A stretch of DNA of 64,000 nt. It comes from Hysterangium stoloniferum (Eukaryota; Basidiomycota; Agaricomycetes; Hysterangiales; Hysterangiaceae). Position 1 is the stretch's first letter. Every line of letters starts with the position of its first letter. Positions 36,868 through 48,649 of the stretch are shown piece after piece. Under the pieces are notes generated by a model that saw only the letters and a program-made list of their open reading frames with translations, was not told where the DNA came from and ran no database searches. The stretch lies in NCBI GenBank assembly GCA_015178975.1, contig WHVD01000015.1, positions 1,053,154-1,117,153 on the forward strand. Direction: 5' to 3'. The position numbers were made by a program, and so were the translations under genes.

Positions 36868-38370
36868 TTATTCTTCATTTTTCTTCTCCGCGTTTTTTCT
36901 TTTCCTCTTCTCAGGTGAAGGGGGAGGGCGCAGTTGAGTCGCTGTCCGTGGGCGGAGCGCATACCTTCGGTTCGGCGGCGGGGATGTGTTTGGTTCGGTG
37001 CCCGTACTATTGTTGTCCTCTGCCGTCTGCATCGACGTCGAACCCGCCGGCGCCGCCACTATCTGGCTGTCCTTGCCTTCCCCTTTGGCATCATCGTCCT
37101 CACCATTCTCGCCTTTCCGTCGCCGTTTGTCCATGTCCGCTTCCACGCCACCATCAATATCGTCACGCTTTCTTTTCGGAAAATGAGACGGGTCGGGGAT
37201 AAGAGTGGAAGCGGAAGATGAGGCAGCACGCTCTGAATGGTGTATTGACGGCTTCGGTTGCGCACGCGACGGGAATGCGAATGTCGGCTCCATGAACGTT
37301 CCGCCCCTGGGAAGCATCGTGCTAAACAGGGATTTACTGTCGGACGGAGGTTTCACGGGTGGAGATGGCGGTCGCCTCGCCCGATCCGTTGCTTCCCTCC
37401 ATTTTGCCTCCCCGGCTACTCTCTCTGATTCACAATTTCCGTCCTGGGCTTTCGCTTCCCCCTTCTCCCTCTGCCTTCTCTCTTCGTTGATGATATACAT
37501 GCCCTTTTCTAAGTCTTCTTCTGTTCTTTGTATGGTCAATGGAAGGGCTTCCCCGTACGTCTCTTTCCATTTTTTCTCATCCTCTTCTTTATTTAAACCA
37601 CCCCACAACTTAGGTTTTGTCCCCGGAGGATCCGCACGGTTCATACCCGTCCGGTAGAGTGAGTACTCATGCCTCGCCTCCCAAGTTTCCGTGTGTCGCT
37701 GGAAAACACCATCGACGGGTGCCACACCTCGAATTCGCCCCGGAAGGGCATCAACGACCCAGGCAGGATCTACGGGAAAATCTTTAAGCGGCGGGATAGG
37801 CTCACCCGCAAAATCTCTGACTTTGACAGGCGGGAGAGGTGGGTAAGTGGACGGATCGGGCGATGGGGCGGGTGATTTCACGGGCCTGAGCTGTTTACCG
37901 GGTGACCTTCTTGTTCGATTAATATGCCTTTTGGAGCTCGATGTAATGGGCTGTACTCTACTATTGCGTTGTGGGGCCGACGTTGACGCGGTGGCGGATT
38001 GATGAGTTTTGGATGAGGATGCACGAGAGTGAGGCAGCGCTGATGTAGGGGCAGCATGCCGAGCGATAGAGGTTGATAATATGGCAGTAGTTACAGGTGT
38101 AGTAGCTTGAGCTGAAGTCGTCGAAGACGCGACTGGTCGAGGGATAGCAGCCGAAACGGCGGCAGGCTGAGAGGCTACGTTTGACATCATATTAATTGAA
38201 GACAAAGTCGACTCAATCGGTCGCGGTTGCGGTTGCGGCTGGCACTGAAATTCTACTGGGTATGATTCAGGTGGCACTTGACTCGAGTCAAGAGGGTATG
38301 AACTTGATTCCGACGGTACATTTGCAGCCGACGCTTGCTCTTGCTCTTGCTGTTCTTCATCATGCTCTTG
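36868..38370 (-). CDS. unknown Pro/Ser-rich, charged protein (intact family member)
   Basis: A long open frame of about 500 codons ending at 36868. The N-terminal third is low-complexity (Gln/Pro, Ser/Thr/Ala). The core has DPSTYPPLPPVKVRDFAGEP, RIRGVA, RHTETWEARHEYSLYRTGMN, RADP, YGEALPLT and RTEEDLEKGMYIINEERRQR. After that come PSDSKSL, several basic clusters (KRKRDD, DKRRRK) and a tail with NRRYALRPRT and a Lys/Arg/Glu-rich end. The basic clusters could be nuclear localisation signals; that is inference. Frame continues up to about 38371, where TTGTTTCAG may be a splice acceptor; an upstream exon around 38400-38570 (MTLSGSPSETSMPDSPQKQG) is possible but I could not set its donor. Two decayed copies lie at 31645 and 32780. 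I do not recognise the family. Confidence 0.6.
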   Translation of the reverse strand, partial: QEHDEEQQEQEQASAANVPSESSSYPLDSSQVPPESYPVEFQCQPQPQPRPIESTLSSINMMSNVASQPAAVSAAIPRPVASSTTSAQATTPVTTAILSTSIARHAAPTSALPHSRASSSKTHQSATASTSAPQRNSRVQPITSSSKRHINRTRRSPGKQLRPVKSPAPSPDPSTYPPLPPVKVRDFAGEPIPPLKDFPVDPAWVVDALPGRIRGVAPVDGVFQRHTETWEARHEYSLYRTGMNRADPPGTKPKLWGGLNKEEDEKKWKETYGEALPLTIQRTEEDLEKGMYIINEERRQREKGEAKAQDGNCESERVAGEAKWREATDRARRPPSPPVKPPSDSKSLFSTMLPRGGTFMEPTFAFPSRAQPKPSIHHSERAASSSASTLIPDPSHFPKRKRDDIDGGVEADMDKRRRKGENGEDDDAKGEGKDSQIVAAPAGSTSMQTAEDNNSTGTEPNTSPPPNRRYALRPRTATQLRPPPSPEKRKRKNAEKKNEE

Positions 38371-38639
38371 ACTGAAACAATTCTAAACATGCAGGTATAC
38401 TATGTTAACAGCCAAGTCCTGCATTTCAGGTGGAAAAGACGGTCGGATGCGTACTCGGTTTGAAGAATTAACGTTGCTGACAAGTGTGGTGAGTTTTCCG
38501 CAAGTGCCACTCCCTTGCTTCTGAGGAGAATCCGGCATCGACGTTTCAGAGGGACTTCCTGAGAGGGTCATAATAATGATACGATTGAATTGTTCTGGAC
38601 GCTTGAGTCGGACGTTATGTGGTAGTGGCAAGTTGAACG

Positions 38640-39005
38640 TTGAGCCTGTGATTTATATTATATGCCTCACAAGATAAATAAAGAAAGCAGGCGACTGATT
38701 GTGTGCAGATTTGGAACAGGTCTTCCACAAACGTCGTTGAACAAATTCTTGCCAGCAGTGGCTGGAAGCCGCAACTTGCTGAGCTAATCTGAGCGTCTAT
38801 AATGTCACACTTATAATTAGCTTGATCATGTGCTCTTTTGTTCAAAAACAAGCCATCCACTAATTTTTTAAAACAAAAGAAAAACATTCCTTTGGCCACA
38901 ATATCAATGTCAGTCGCACTTAAATGAAGGGCAAGGACCAGGAAGCTTAAATGGACAGACGACCAATTCTTCTCTTTGTGGTTACAAGACAGAAGGATCT
39001 ATAGG
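38640..39005. other. intergenic
   Basis: AT-rich stretch between the unknown gene and the synthase relic, no gene or repeat supported. Confidence 0.3.
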
Positions 39006-39009
39006 ATAC

Positions 39010-39900
39010 TATGCGTCGGTTTGGGGTGGAAGTAACGTCACGACACGATCCTTCTTGGAGCCAGGTGGAAAGCACCGTTCTGATGAGAAGAGATTTCATT
39101 GAAGAGCACTTGGGATCCAGTCTTCAAGACCCTTGATGTACATAGCGACGTCTTTGTCGATTCCAACGTTTCATGACGGCAGTGACGCTTTCGCCGCCTG
39201 AAATGATTCTAGACATTCTCGGCACATGTCTGCGATGCGATCAATGCCTTTCCTAAGCCGTCAATTTATGGGTCTTCATGAGTATAGGCACACTGTGGCA
39301 AATGTCTCCGCGCGATTGTTCAACATTGTATGAAAATACATCTTAGAAGCACGAAAAACATCAGATACTGAAAGGTTGTTGTGTCAACCTCGCTCAGTTG
39401 ATACAGACAGGACTAAGTCAACTCTGTTGAAATGGTAGAGTAAGAGAAATACAAGTGGTGAAGCTATTAATAACTATGTTGTTCGACAGGTAGTATATTT
39501 TATATGGAACAATGAGGAGGGGATATAAAGGGTATATATATAAAGAAGAAAAAGGAAAGTATGGAGATTGAGATTGTGGCGACAGAATAGACAAATAAAA
39601 GATCCAGTCAGAGCGGAGAGGTTGGATGGACAATGGAGAATTGGGTAGACAATGGAGGAGTGATCAGTGGTATGTGCCTGTGGTAAGACATCCAGGATTA
39701 CAGACACCCTAGTAAACAGGTTGTGTATATTCCTTACGTTAGACAGCGAAATAAAATCATTGGCAGAGTTCCACAAAACAACAAATCTAGGATCATCCCT
39801 GACAAAGTCGGGAAGTTCTACCCCAAAGGAATAGTCTAGTGAATTGAATGCAGGGCGAACACAACGAGTGAGAACTGGTTGCCGAACGGAGTAAGACACA
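39010..39900 (-). pseudogene. sesquiterpene synthase 2, truncated relic
   Basis: Remnants of exon 3 (about 39010-39345, with MCRE-type and SRGD/ICHS-like positions, several frame breaks) and of exon 2 (about 39723-39880: SFGVELPDFVRDDPRFVVLW, NSANDFISLSN) match synthases 1 and 3. Exon 1, and with it the DDxxD motif, is missing. The intron between the two exons has been enlarged by an LTR-like insert at 39369-39702. It cannot make an active cyclase. Confidence 0.75.
39369..39702. mobile_element. probable solo LTR, 334 bp, in synthase 2 intron
   Basis: The insert begins TGAAAGGTTGTTGTG and ends CCAGGATTACA, so it has TG...CA ends. It is flanked by GATAC (39364-39368) and GACAC (39703-39707), a 5-bp duplication with one mismatch. 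Synthase 3 has an uninterrupted intron at the same place (CATCAGACACCTAG, about 40706-40719), which serves as the empty site. No internal element sequence is attached. Confidence 0.6.
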
Positions 39901-40351
39901 TTTCGTTCTACGAAGAGTTCTCACTTCGTGACGTCTGGCCTCAATCCCCACCAAATCTCATAGACGTGAAAAGTTGACTATGATATCTGGCTTCAATTGT
40001 TATTAAACTTCATTTCCACAAAGGGTTGGGAAGTACAACGTGCATGTGTTCGCTCACCATGAATTCCGGGGTGCGCCAACAACAAAAATAGACAAACTAC
40101 TCAAAATCTAATTGAGATAGTCAGATCCTAGATGGTGTAATATTCTGCCGAACGAGGCCTGGGGAATATCATTTGGTCTGGCTACAATTACATATCATCA
40201 AATCTGTGGAAGTTTACAGCTTACAAGAAAAATGTGCCGCAATCAAATCGTACAAGTTGGTAATACCCCTAGTACTTGTCGGCAATTGGACTTCACAAGA
40301 AACAACACGGAGGGGTCTAGACACTATACTACTTATGTCCTGTCAAAATGT
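39901..40351. other. intergenic and shared synthase 3' flank
   Basis: No gene. The last 80 bp (CTTCACAAGAAACAACACGG and following) are similar to the sequence behind synthases 1 (about 33490-33550) and 4 (about 42460-42515), so the duplicated unit includes 3' flank. Confidence 0.45.
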
Positions 40352-41516
40352 CTACGTATACACAACAGTTTGGCGTGGGAGTAGCGTCACAACACCATCC
40401 TTTATGGAACCAATTGGAAAGTGACGTTCTGACGAAAGACTCCATTCAAGACTGCCCGACATCGAGTCTTCGAGGCCTTGGATATACGTGGCAACGTCTT
40501 TATCGACTTTAGTGCCCCATGACGGCAGTGCCGCCTTGGCTGCGTGGAATGATTCTACACTTTCTCGGCACATGTCCGCGACGCGATCAACGGCTCCTTG
40601 GAGGTCCAAGCTGTGGATTTTCATAAGCTTGGGCACGCTATGGCAGATGTCTCCGCGCGATTGTTCAACATTGTATGAAAAGACATCCTGAAAACATGTC
40701 AACATCAGACACCTAGTAAACAGGGTATAGCGATATTCCTCACGTTAGATAGCGAAATAAAATCGTTGGCGGAGTTCAATAAAGCAGTAAATGCAGGATC
40801 ATTCGTGACAACGTTGGGAAGCTCTATCCCAAAAGCATACTCAAGCAAATCGAAGCATGGGCGAATGCCACTGGAATCACGTCGAAACGCAAGGTACGAT
40901 GTGATATCCGGAAGCGAATCATTATTTCGCAATTGGCATTCCATCTCCATCCCTTTCACCCAGCCATCCACATTCTTGCAGAAACGAGTCTGGGCGCCGG
41001 GTGCCATGTCTACAATACAACGCTCCCAAAAGCTGAGAATGTTGTCCGATGCTTAGTATGGAAGCCATGAGAATAATGGAAAACTGTTACTCACTCGCGA
41101 AGGAGTTTACTCGTTTCTGGTTCTACTTCGGGAAGTTTTCTCCCAGATGGGAGTACCGTACGATAGGCATGAGGGGAAGCAAGAGCATTCATAGCAACTT
41201 CCGACGACGTAGCAGCCTCGCTCGTCGATAGATGATCGGACAAATCGTCCATATGGAAAAACACATTGAGAAAGTCACAGATAATGCGGAGACGGCTATC
41301 ATCGATCGCCCTGTTCCAGCAGTATGCTGCTAGTCTCCCTGCTTTGAGTTCATTTATACGACGACGTCTCGCTTCCGCGAAATGGTAACATCCTCCTTCG
41401 AACCATTTATCGGCCGCTGCTGCAATGGCGTCTCCATTTGGGTGATATGAGGCAGGAAATGGACAACTGATTTGAGGGAGGAGAAAGGAAGATTGGGTAG
41501 GAATCTGAGTGCTCAT
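40352..41516 (-). CDS. sesquiterpene synthase 3 (class I terpene cyclase)
   Basis: Paralog of synthase 1 with identical exon lengths: 41095-41516 (422 nt), 40744-41032 (289 nt) and 40352-40687 (336 nt), 348 residues. It begins MSTQIPTQSSFLLPQISCPF. The aspartate-rich motif is DDLSD, and the NSE motif is NDVFSYNVE, formed across the last splice site; SRGD follows. In place of the usual C-terminal Arg-Tyr pair it has SERHFP. Arg-Tyr helps sense diphosphate in characterised fungal enzymes, so His for Tyr may change activity or product; that is inference. No stop or shift was found, so the gene is called intact. Substrate expected farnesyl diphosphate; product unknown. Confidence 0.86.
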
Positions 41517-42500
41517 CCCTGATTTGTTGCGAGAGAAATTTACGAATGTGAAAGTGAGGATTTCAAAGATAGAGAGCTCACGGCTTATATATATATATAT
41601 TAGCGATTATTATTCATCAGTGACAATTCTTTTCATCTGGTGTCGGGTGAGGCAAGAGCCCATTTCGTGCTACGCGAGAATTCTTACTTGATGACGTCTG
41701 GTTTCAATTTCCACTAAAGCTCGGGGACGTCAACGATTCGGATGAAAATTGTAGGTAGTGGGCTAGGTACTCGGAAGTCACATGCCACGATGCATATTGT
41801 TCGAAATGACTCCAAGTTGAATTATCAGCGTCTGCGTATGGAGAATTGTGAATTGAAATGGGTTTAAGCGACCACCATTCCACCATTCCGAGATATATCA
41901 ATGGCGGTGCGGAAGGATCTTGTCCATATTCAGGCACTACTAATGAAGAGGCACCAACAAAAGAACAGGACAAACTATTCAAAATGTAATTGAAGTCATG
42001 AGATCCTGCATGGAATAATACTTGTTGTATACGTGGCCTAGGGAATATAATTTTGGCCTATCCCGTGCTAGTAGGTATAGACTTGCGCCAGTAAGACGAA
42101 AGGGGCAGAGCAAGATGTGTCAATATAACTGAGTGTGAGAAGTTCCAAGTATTGATATTTGGGCAGCAGGCACTGGGATGATTTAAGCACGTTGCCAACT
42201 CACAAGCCAGATATGATGACGTGTATTTACGTGTGGGCCGATCTAGTCTGTTGCAGAAATAGTACTTGGGTCTCGCGAATGAGCTTGCTTCGAGTCATAA
42301 ACGGGTATGGATATGGGGATGATTGGAATGAAAACGATGATGGGGGTAATATTGATGCTATCATCATTACAAATCTGTGCAAGGCCATAGACTATAATAT
42401 AAGCGTACGGGATTCGAATCATACTAGTCTGGTAATAGTTCTAGTCCCCCTTTTGTCGACATTGCACTTCAAGACATAACATGCGGAAGAGTTGAGACTT
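41517..42500. other. intergenic: promoter of synthase 3 and spacer
   Basis: A TATATATATATATATATATT run at about 41586-41603 lies 80 bp upstream of the synthase 3 start and is a plausible TATA region. From about 41700 to 42450 no gene is supported. Confidence 0.4.
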
Positions 42501-42509
42501 CATACTATG

Positions 42510-43475
42510 TCCTGACAAGTAACGTCACCACACCATCCTTCTTGGAGCCAGGTGGAAAGTAACGTTCTAAGAAGAGACTCATTGGAGACTGCCAGACATC
42601 CAGTCTTCAAGCATTTGATATACATGGCGATGTCGTTATCGATTTCAGTGCCCCACAACGGCAGTAACGCCTTGACTGCGTGGAAGGATTCCATACTTTC
42701 TCGGCACATGTCTGCGATGCTCCTTGGAGGTCCAAATTATGGGCCTTCATGACTAGAGTCACAATATGGCAAGGTGTCCGTGCGAGTGTTCGATGTTGTA
42801 TGAAAATATAAAAACGTCAGATATGCCAGCAAACAGGGTGGAGGGTATTCCTTACAATAGATAGACAAATAAAATCGTTGGTGGAGTCCGATAAAGTAAT
42901 AAGTGTAGGATCATTCATGACAAAGCTGGGAAGCTCTATCCCTAAAGCATACTCTACCATATCGAACAAAGGGCGACAGCCACCGATACCGCGTCGAAAC
43001 ACACGGTACGATGCAATATCCGGAAACGATTCATTGTTTCTCCGTAACTTGGTTTCCACCTCCACCGATTTCACCTAGACATTCATATTCTCGCAGAAAC
43101 GAGCCTGGACGCCGGGTGCCATGTCTACACTACAACGCCCCCAAAAACTGAGAATGCCGTCCAATGGAAAATCATGAGAATAATTGAAAATTGTCACTCA
43201 CTCGTGAAGCATTTGACTCCCTTTTGGTTCCACCTTGGAAAATTTTCTCCCAGAGGGGAGTACTGTACGATAGACATGAGGGGATGCAAGAGCATTCATA
43301 ACTACTTCCGAGAACGTGATTGCCTTGGCCATCGAAAAATTGTCGCAAATCGTCTAAATGGAAACCCAAATTCATGAAGTCAGAGATAATACGGACACGG
43401 TTATCATTGATCGCCCTGTGATAGCAGTATGCTGCCAGCCTCCCTACTTTGGTTTGATTTAAATGACAACACTTT
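42510..43475 (-). pseudogene. sesquiterpene synthase 4, decayed
   Basis: Pieces of all three exons of the synthase family are present but broken. Exon 1 remnant (about 43180-43470) has FHLDDLRQFF, where the last Asp of DDxxD is lost, followed by a frame shift, and its beginning is missing beyond 43475. Exon 2 (42850-43170) has SFPDIASYRVFRR and ELPSFVMNDPTL but carries an in-frame TAG near 43076. Exon 3 (42520-42800) keeps MCRESMESFHAVKALLPLW, then shifts frame, and most of the NSE/SRGD part is scrambled. A non-functional duplicate. Confidence 0.78.
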
Positions 43476-44960
43476 GCCTCCCACTAGAGGCACCCAAGAT
43501 TTTCGGAGTTGGAAAACCTTCAGAAAATCTTACTATTTGGCCAAATTTTCTAAGCATTTTTTGAGCTGAAAAACGGTTTGAAAAATTTTAATTTGTTTTT
43601 CTGAAGCCAAAAATTGTATCCGAAAACCCTAAAAATTTGCATTTATTCTATCTCTGGGGACACTCTAGCTAAGTGTTCAGGAATTATATCTGCTTTAATC
43701 TTACCCATCACATCCATGGCTTTTGAAAAGAATGGCTTGATTTAGTTGATTTCCATTGAACATAATTGTGGTAACCGTAGGTTTCGCTATTCAAGTGTAG
43801 TGGTATCGATAGGTAACTTACTTCAAGCATTTCATGATCTAACTTCCGTAGGCCTTCTTGACTCTTCGCTTGCCGTGTCTCTCGTAGATCTTTCAGTATG
43901 TTACGAATTTTATCAGAATTATGAAGATCTTCGGACGCCCTGTATTGTTAAGTGAGATAGATCTACAAACGCGGAGAGTTTGACTAACATATCCAGCAAG
44001 ACTTTTCCTATCTCTACAAATCGTAACGGTAGTACGCTAAATCCCTCAGCAGACGTTTCCTGAATCAGTTTTTCTTGGAGAAACTCTGATCAAAATTTCA
44101 GATGAGACGTCACGTCCCTCCAATGTCAAATATTCACGTATCTACGGATAGCCATAGTGGCGCTACCAAACGACATGTTTTCTTAAACTTCAGATTTGTT
44201 GCAAATCACAATCGTACTCTTGGTTTGGTAGGCGGTCTGAAAGGCCTATATGTTCCCTAGTAGCACTCAGGCTCAATAATCCACGCGTGTCCTACAGCTG
44301 CTCCTCACATACTGATATGAGCCTGATCCTATCTGATCGAAATAAAGGTACAATATCGATAGTTGTTCCGTGGCTATGAGCTCTAGCTCAGCAGGAGTCA
44401 AAGATGTCACTAGCGTCGATGGCAATGCGATTTTTGAAAAATTGGTTGGGGAAGAGGGCGTGTGCGTGTGTTTGTGCTTATAGTCGCGTTCCATTCGCGA
44501 GGAGTTTTTAGTTACTCAAGAAGATCACGCTTATCAGCCTCAACGACGATCCATCCCTTACAACGCGACGACAATCATATTTATGTGAGTGATTAATATC
44601 CTAAGGGTAAGGAAACTTACACCCGTCGCTTTATAGCAACACTAGTGATTAAATATCAACTCATGGTGAGAGCGAACGTGAGGCCTGAGCAAGTTACAAT
44701 CATAGCCTCGAATGAACCATTCTTTCACTTTCTCAGTCAGATGTTTGACCCAAAGTTTGTTACTCCCAAATATCGACTGATACACTGAGGCGCTACTTGT
44801 AAAACTTGATATTTGTTGTGGCAATGCAGAATTGCATGTATTCACAAGCCTTTTGCTTCCTTTTTTTTTTTTTGAGTTTTTGGGTTATTTTGGTGAGCTA
44901 AAGACGAGAGCGTAGGAGAGAGGGGGGAGGGCACACCACACGGCAACGGAGAGACTTGGT
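43476..44960. other. intergenic, AT-rich
   Basis: No supported gene. Imperfect A/T-rich inverted strings (AAAATTTT-type) occur at 43500-43650 and a T-tract at 44858-44875. Nothing assigned. Confidence 0.35.
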
Positions 44961-44963
44961 CCA

Positions 44964-47760
44964 TCACTTGCGAGTCGTCGGGATCTTGTTGGAAATATGG
45001 GATATCCCTGTATCCCCAAGGATTCCCTTATAGCGCTCCTCGAATAGCTCTCTCCCACCACCTACATTCACATCTTCCACTAAAATACCACAGTCAGACA
45101 CATCAAAGATGATCCGATTGTTTGAGGACTCACACCACCAAGCTGCACGCAGCCATCTTTCCATCCTCACATCATCATTAAGAGAGACAAAGGACGCCAC
45201 AATCATCATAAGCATCCTGACGAGCCCGGATCCTTGTCCGCTGTTCTGACTGATGGGAAGGCAATGCCGTGGTCCTGTTTTCCCTGTGATGGTTTTGTCG
45301 ATGACATGAATTCCGCCTGCTTCTATCGCTTTGATTTCCTCGCTGATGGCTCTGCGATGTCGCAAACGTTCCTGCATGGTTTCTGCGCGTTTTTGGAGCT
45401 CGTTTACCAAAAAATGATGCGCCATCATCAGTATTGTGCGGGGAGTGCGGCGGGTTGGCAAGTAGGTCGCTGATATCTGTTGAATCAAGGTTTCAACCCT
45501 CCGGACCTTTGACTCAAAGACGCCGGCTGATGGAGAAATTCTAAGATTGCCTGCGTTAGCTTTTATTTTTTTCATCAAATCCTCTCTACTTTGAGTAACA
45601 GATTCTCCGTCTTTCCAATCATCCTCGCAAAGTGGGCATGTGCAATGGAATCCATATTGGGACAGCTTTTCATCTCTTTTGCGAACGTTCATTTCTGAGA
45701 TATAACCGAGGAATATCTCTTCGTCCTGGTGAATGGGAACGGCTGCACGAACAACCATCACGTTTCTGAAGAATGTCCGTGTTCCATTTGGCACACAGGA
45801 ATGGTTGAAGAGTGATGGGAGGAGATACAAAGCACAGGGTAAATCTACATCTTGATCAGCAGAAGTCCAAGGCGACTTAAAATCCATATAGCCAAGAGAT
45901 TCTAGTGAGAACATATTGTTGCTGCACATACTTTCTAAAAGGGGAATGTCAATATCAATGCTTGGTTGGAGGGGATGATGATGGATATTGTGAGATGTCT
46001 GCGGGGGGTACTCTGTCGATGCTGGTTCGAATGGAGGACGAGGGCAAAGATGAAAAACCTGATTATGCAGCTCTGGATTACCATATATTTTCTCGATAGT
46101 TCGCCATATGGTAGCGAATGAGCATTGTCCACTTCCCCTTCTTGTCAAAAAATTTATTGCGAGGGTACTTTCAAAGGGTGACAAATCTTCTTTGAAAGCC
46201 GATGCAAATGGTTTAGCTACGAGCTGCTCATATTCAAGTAAATTTGATGGATGGCGTCCCTTAATGACTCACCAAGAGCTCTCCAATTTCGATATTGCGG
46301 GTGGCAACGATTCCTCTGCCTCCTCCCCGAGAAGGCAAAGTCGTCACTTTCACAGGCCCAACAAAAGAGGCGATATCTGAGAGAGAAGCCAACTTCTGCG
46401 AATCCCGAAATATCCTTGGCCAATCGTATCTGCCGAGTGTCTGTTCTTCTAACCTAGTTTGTGTTCGACGGATCCAGCCTTTTGCTACGGGGTTGTCTTC
46501 CTTGATCGCAAGCATTTTCTGAAAGTATACCAGAGCCTCGTCAAATTTCTTAACGTAATAAGCTGCGCGTCCGGCGCGGCTCAACGCTTTAACCTCCATG
46601 GCTTCCGTCTCAGGAGAAGCAAGCACGTCGTCTGCGTCCCTCTTTGCAGCTGAGAAATATCCTAGCTTCAAGTACGCTTCAGCTCGGTTAGCCTTCAATA
46701 ATATGGCAGAATTATCCAGAATCAACCCCTTGGTGTAAGACATTGCGGCCGCGAGCCAATATTTTAAACGGAAGTGGTTATCTCCCTTCTCCTTCCAACC
46801 ACACACAGTTGAAGGACGAATGGGCATGTTGGGAACCTGTTGGCCAGACCTCCACGTAACATCTTGTAGGTTGTGGTCATTCACATCCATGAAAATCACG
46901 TCCGTCGGAGAATCGACTCGCATGAATTGCACGCTATTATAGACCAATGATTGTTTCAGGAAGGGCTCGCGGATGGCTAGGATGGTCCCAACCGGGAATA
47001 CAGAGTCTAGTTCATGCGGTCCAGAGTTCATCATGGTCGGGAAGTTATACAAAGAAAGTGAAGCCACGTCTCCGTTGGGATCTTCGACCGGGATTTCAAT
47101 AGCGACCACCCTCTCTGTTAACTATAAGCACCGTGAATTACGCAAATACAGGATCATACATACTGGGTGGCACAATGATCCGACAAAGAAAATAGTTTCC
47201 CTTCGTGAAAATTTACTTTATTGGAACGTGGATACCGTATCCACTTACTCGATGTATTTTTCGCACATACATATTTCGCAAGGTGACTTAAAGTCCACAG
47301 ACATCAGTAGTGAGGATTTTTGAGAAGGAGAAGGCTGCATACTGAGCTGAAGACTTTCCAGTGGCGCGACGCTGTAGTGCTTTTCTGTCCCGACGTAGGT
47401 CATGGTTGTCGATTGCGATGAGGTAGAAAGTTTGGTAAATTTTTCTTCGAATCTCCTTCTATTTTCTTTCGCGATCTCAATAAAATGTTGTCGGGATGAC
47501 AGTACAAACGGAGCAGGTAAGAGATTTTTCTCTTTCATCGCAATATCTTCGGCTTTTTTTATCTCTTTTGCAACGTCGAACATCGTGGAGGGTGGAGAAA
47601 GGGAGGGCAGATGTTGATCAAGGAACCTCTGGAATGAATTCACAAAAGAAGGAAGGAGGTCGATTATCACCTGGATGGTGACTCACTGGCATGAAGCCCT
47701 TCTATCACGAGAAAGATGCTGTCAGGTTTCCTTTTAGAGCTATTCATATTAATAAATGCC
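44964..47760 (-). CDS. TPR and SET-domain protein (SMYD-like methyltransferase)
   Basis: Probably a protein lysine methyltransferase using S-adenosylmethionine. Reading 5' to 3': an N-terminal helical part (MFDVAKEIKKAEDIAMKEKN and onward, 47583-47247); an OB-like stretch; TPR-type repeats (about 46800-46450: YTKGLILDNSAILLKANRAE, AAYYVKKFDEALVYFQKM); then a SET domain that starts GGGRGIVATRNIEIGELL, passes an intron at about 46200-46268, and ends with NHSCVPNGTR and the post-SET cysteines in FHCTCPLCEDD. A long C-terminal region follows to the stop at 44964. The split SET with TPR recalls fungal SMYD/SET-TPR proteins; no MYND finger was seen. The 5' end is unsure: an ATG near 47760 starts MAAFINMNSSKRKPD, but I could not phase its exon to the next. 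The target protein is unknown. Confidence 0.78.
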
Positions 47761-48095
47761 GCCATCTGTTAAGTCTTTGAAATGGAGGAGATGGTTGGTG
47801 GGTGTCATGGCTGCAATGGGGTACACTATTGCGCTCCTTCATGATTCGGTGTCGAGGATATATTCGTAGAAGGATTGATGACACAAGTGTAAAGTCATAA
47901 TGGCTATATCAGTAGAGCCACTTGTAACATATACGACTTTCAAAAAGTGACTTGCAGATCCCTGTACTGAGCAGTTGATATGTGTAAAGCGGAGGTAGGT
48001 GGGGAGGCTTGCGTAATGTGCTCTGGTATGTTCCGAGGACCACAGTCATGATCAAGATAAAGGTAAACCCAAATAAGCCAAAGCTTGCCTAATGG
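47761..48095. other. intergenic, promoter side of the TPR-SET gene
   Basis: No gene or repeat supported. Confidence 0.3.
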
Positions 48096-48099
48096 CTAA

Positions 48100-48520
48100 C
48101 TATGATTATGAAGAAAGGGCTGATTGTCCAATATGTGCGATTCACTGGGACATATACTGTTAGACTGTGCAGGGTAGCTTCGGCGCAAACTGGGGAAATA
48201 TGGCCAGGCCCAACAATGGGTACCATCTGGGAAGTGGCCTAACAGACTATACAACTCCCAATAAAAAACTTGAACGGGAAAACAATAGGTTTTTCGTGAT
48301 CCTGAAGACAGACGCCTATAGATCTCCTGGTATTGAAAACTGGATGCGAGAGGTGGATTAGGGACGAAGTCAACAACCAGTCCGACGAAGAGTTCAAAAC
48401 ACAAGTGAATTAAACTTTGATCTACCGAAACCAAATTGACTGGCTAGCTGCAGATACGGGAAGGCATTAAAGGCTATAGAGTTAAGTAGACACGGGGAAA
48501 ATCCTGGGAAGAAATCAGCT
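48100..48520 (+). mobile_element. relic of LINE polyprotein C-terminus
   Basis: Plus-strand translation shows EERADCPIC (a zinc-knuckle-like pair), then after a stop NNGYHLGSGLTDYTTPNKKL, ENNRFFVIL, and in shifted frames RYGKALKAI. This order resembles the end of agaricomycete non-LTR retrotransposon proteins, where a Cys pair is followed by GLTxY..N..K..NRL and RYGKKAL. Stops and shifts make it a relic. The call rests on remembered family patterns. Confidence 0.4.
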
Positions 48521-48649
48521 TGGGCATACGTAGATGGAAGATATTTCTGGGGGTTATAGTATTGTCAGGAGGCGTCCTTCATCAGTGTGCCCTGGCAGGT
48601 CCCACCTCCTATCGTGCATAAATGCATTTCATCGGGAGTTCTTGCGGGT

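Noticed and set aside
48096-48434. A minus-strand 112-codon ORF
   Set aside because: The plus strand here carries LINE-like protein strings, so the minus frame is a shadow.
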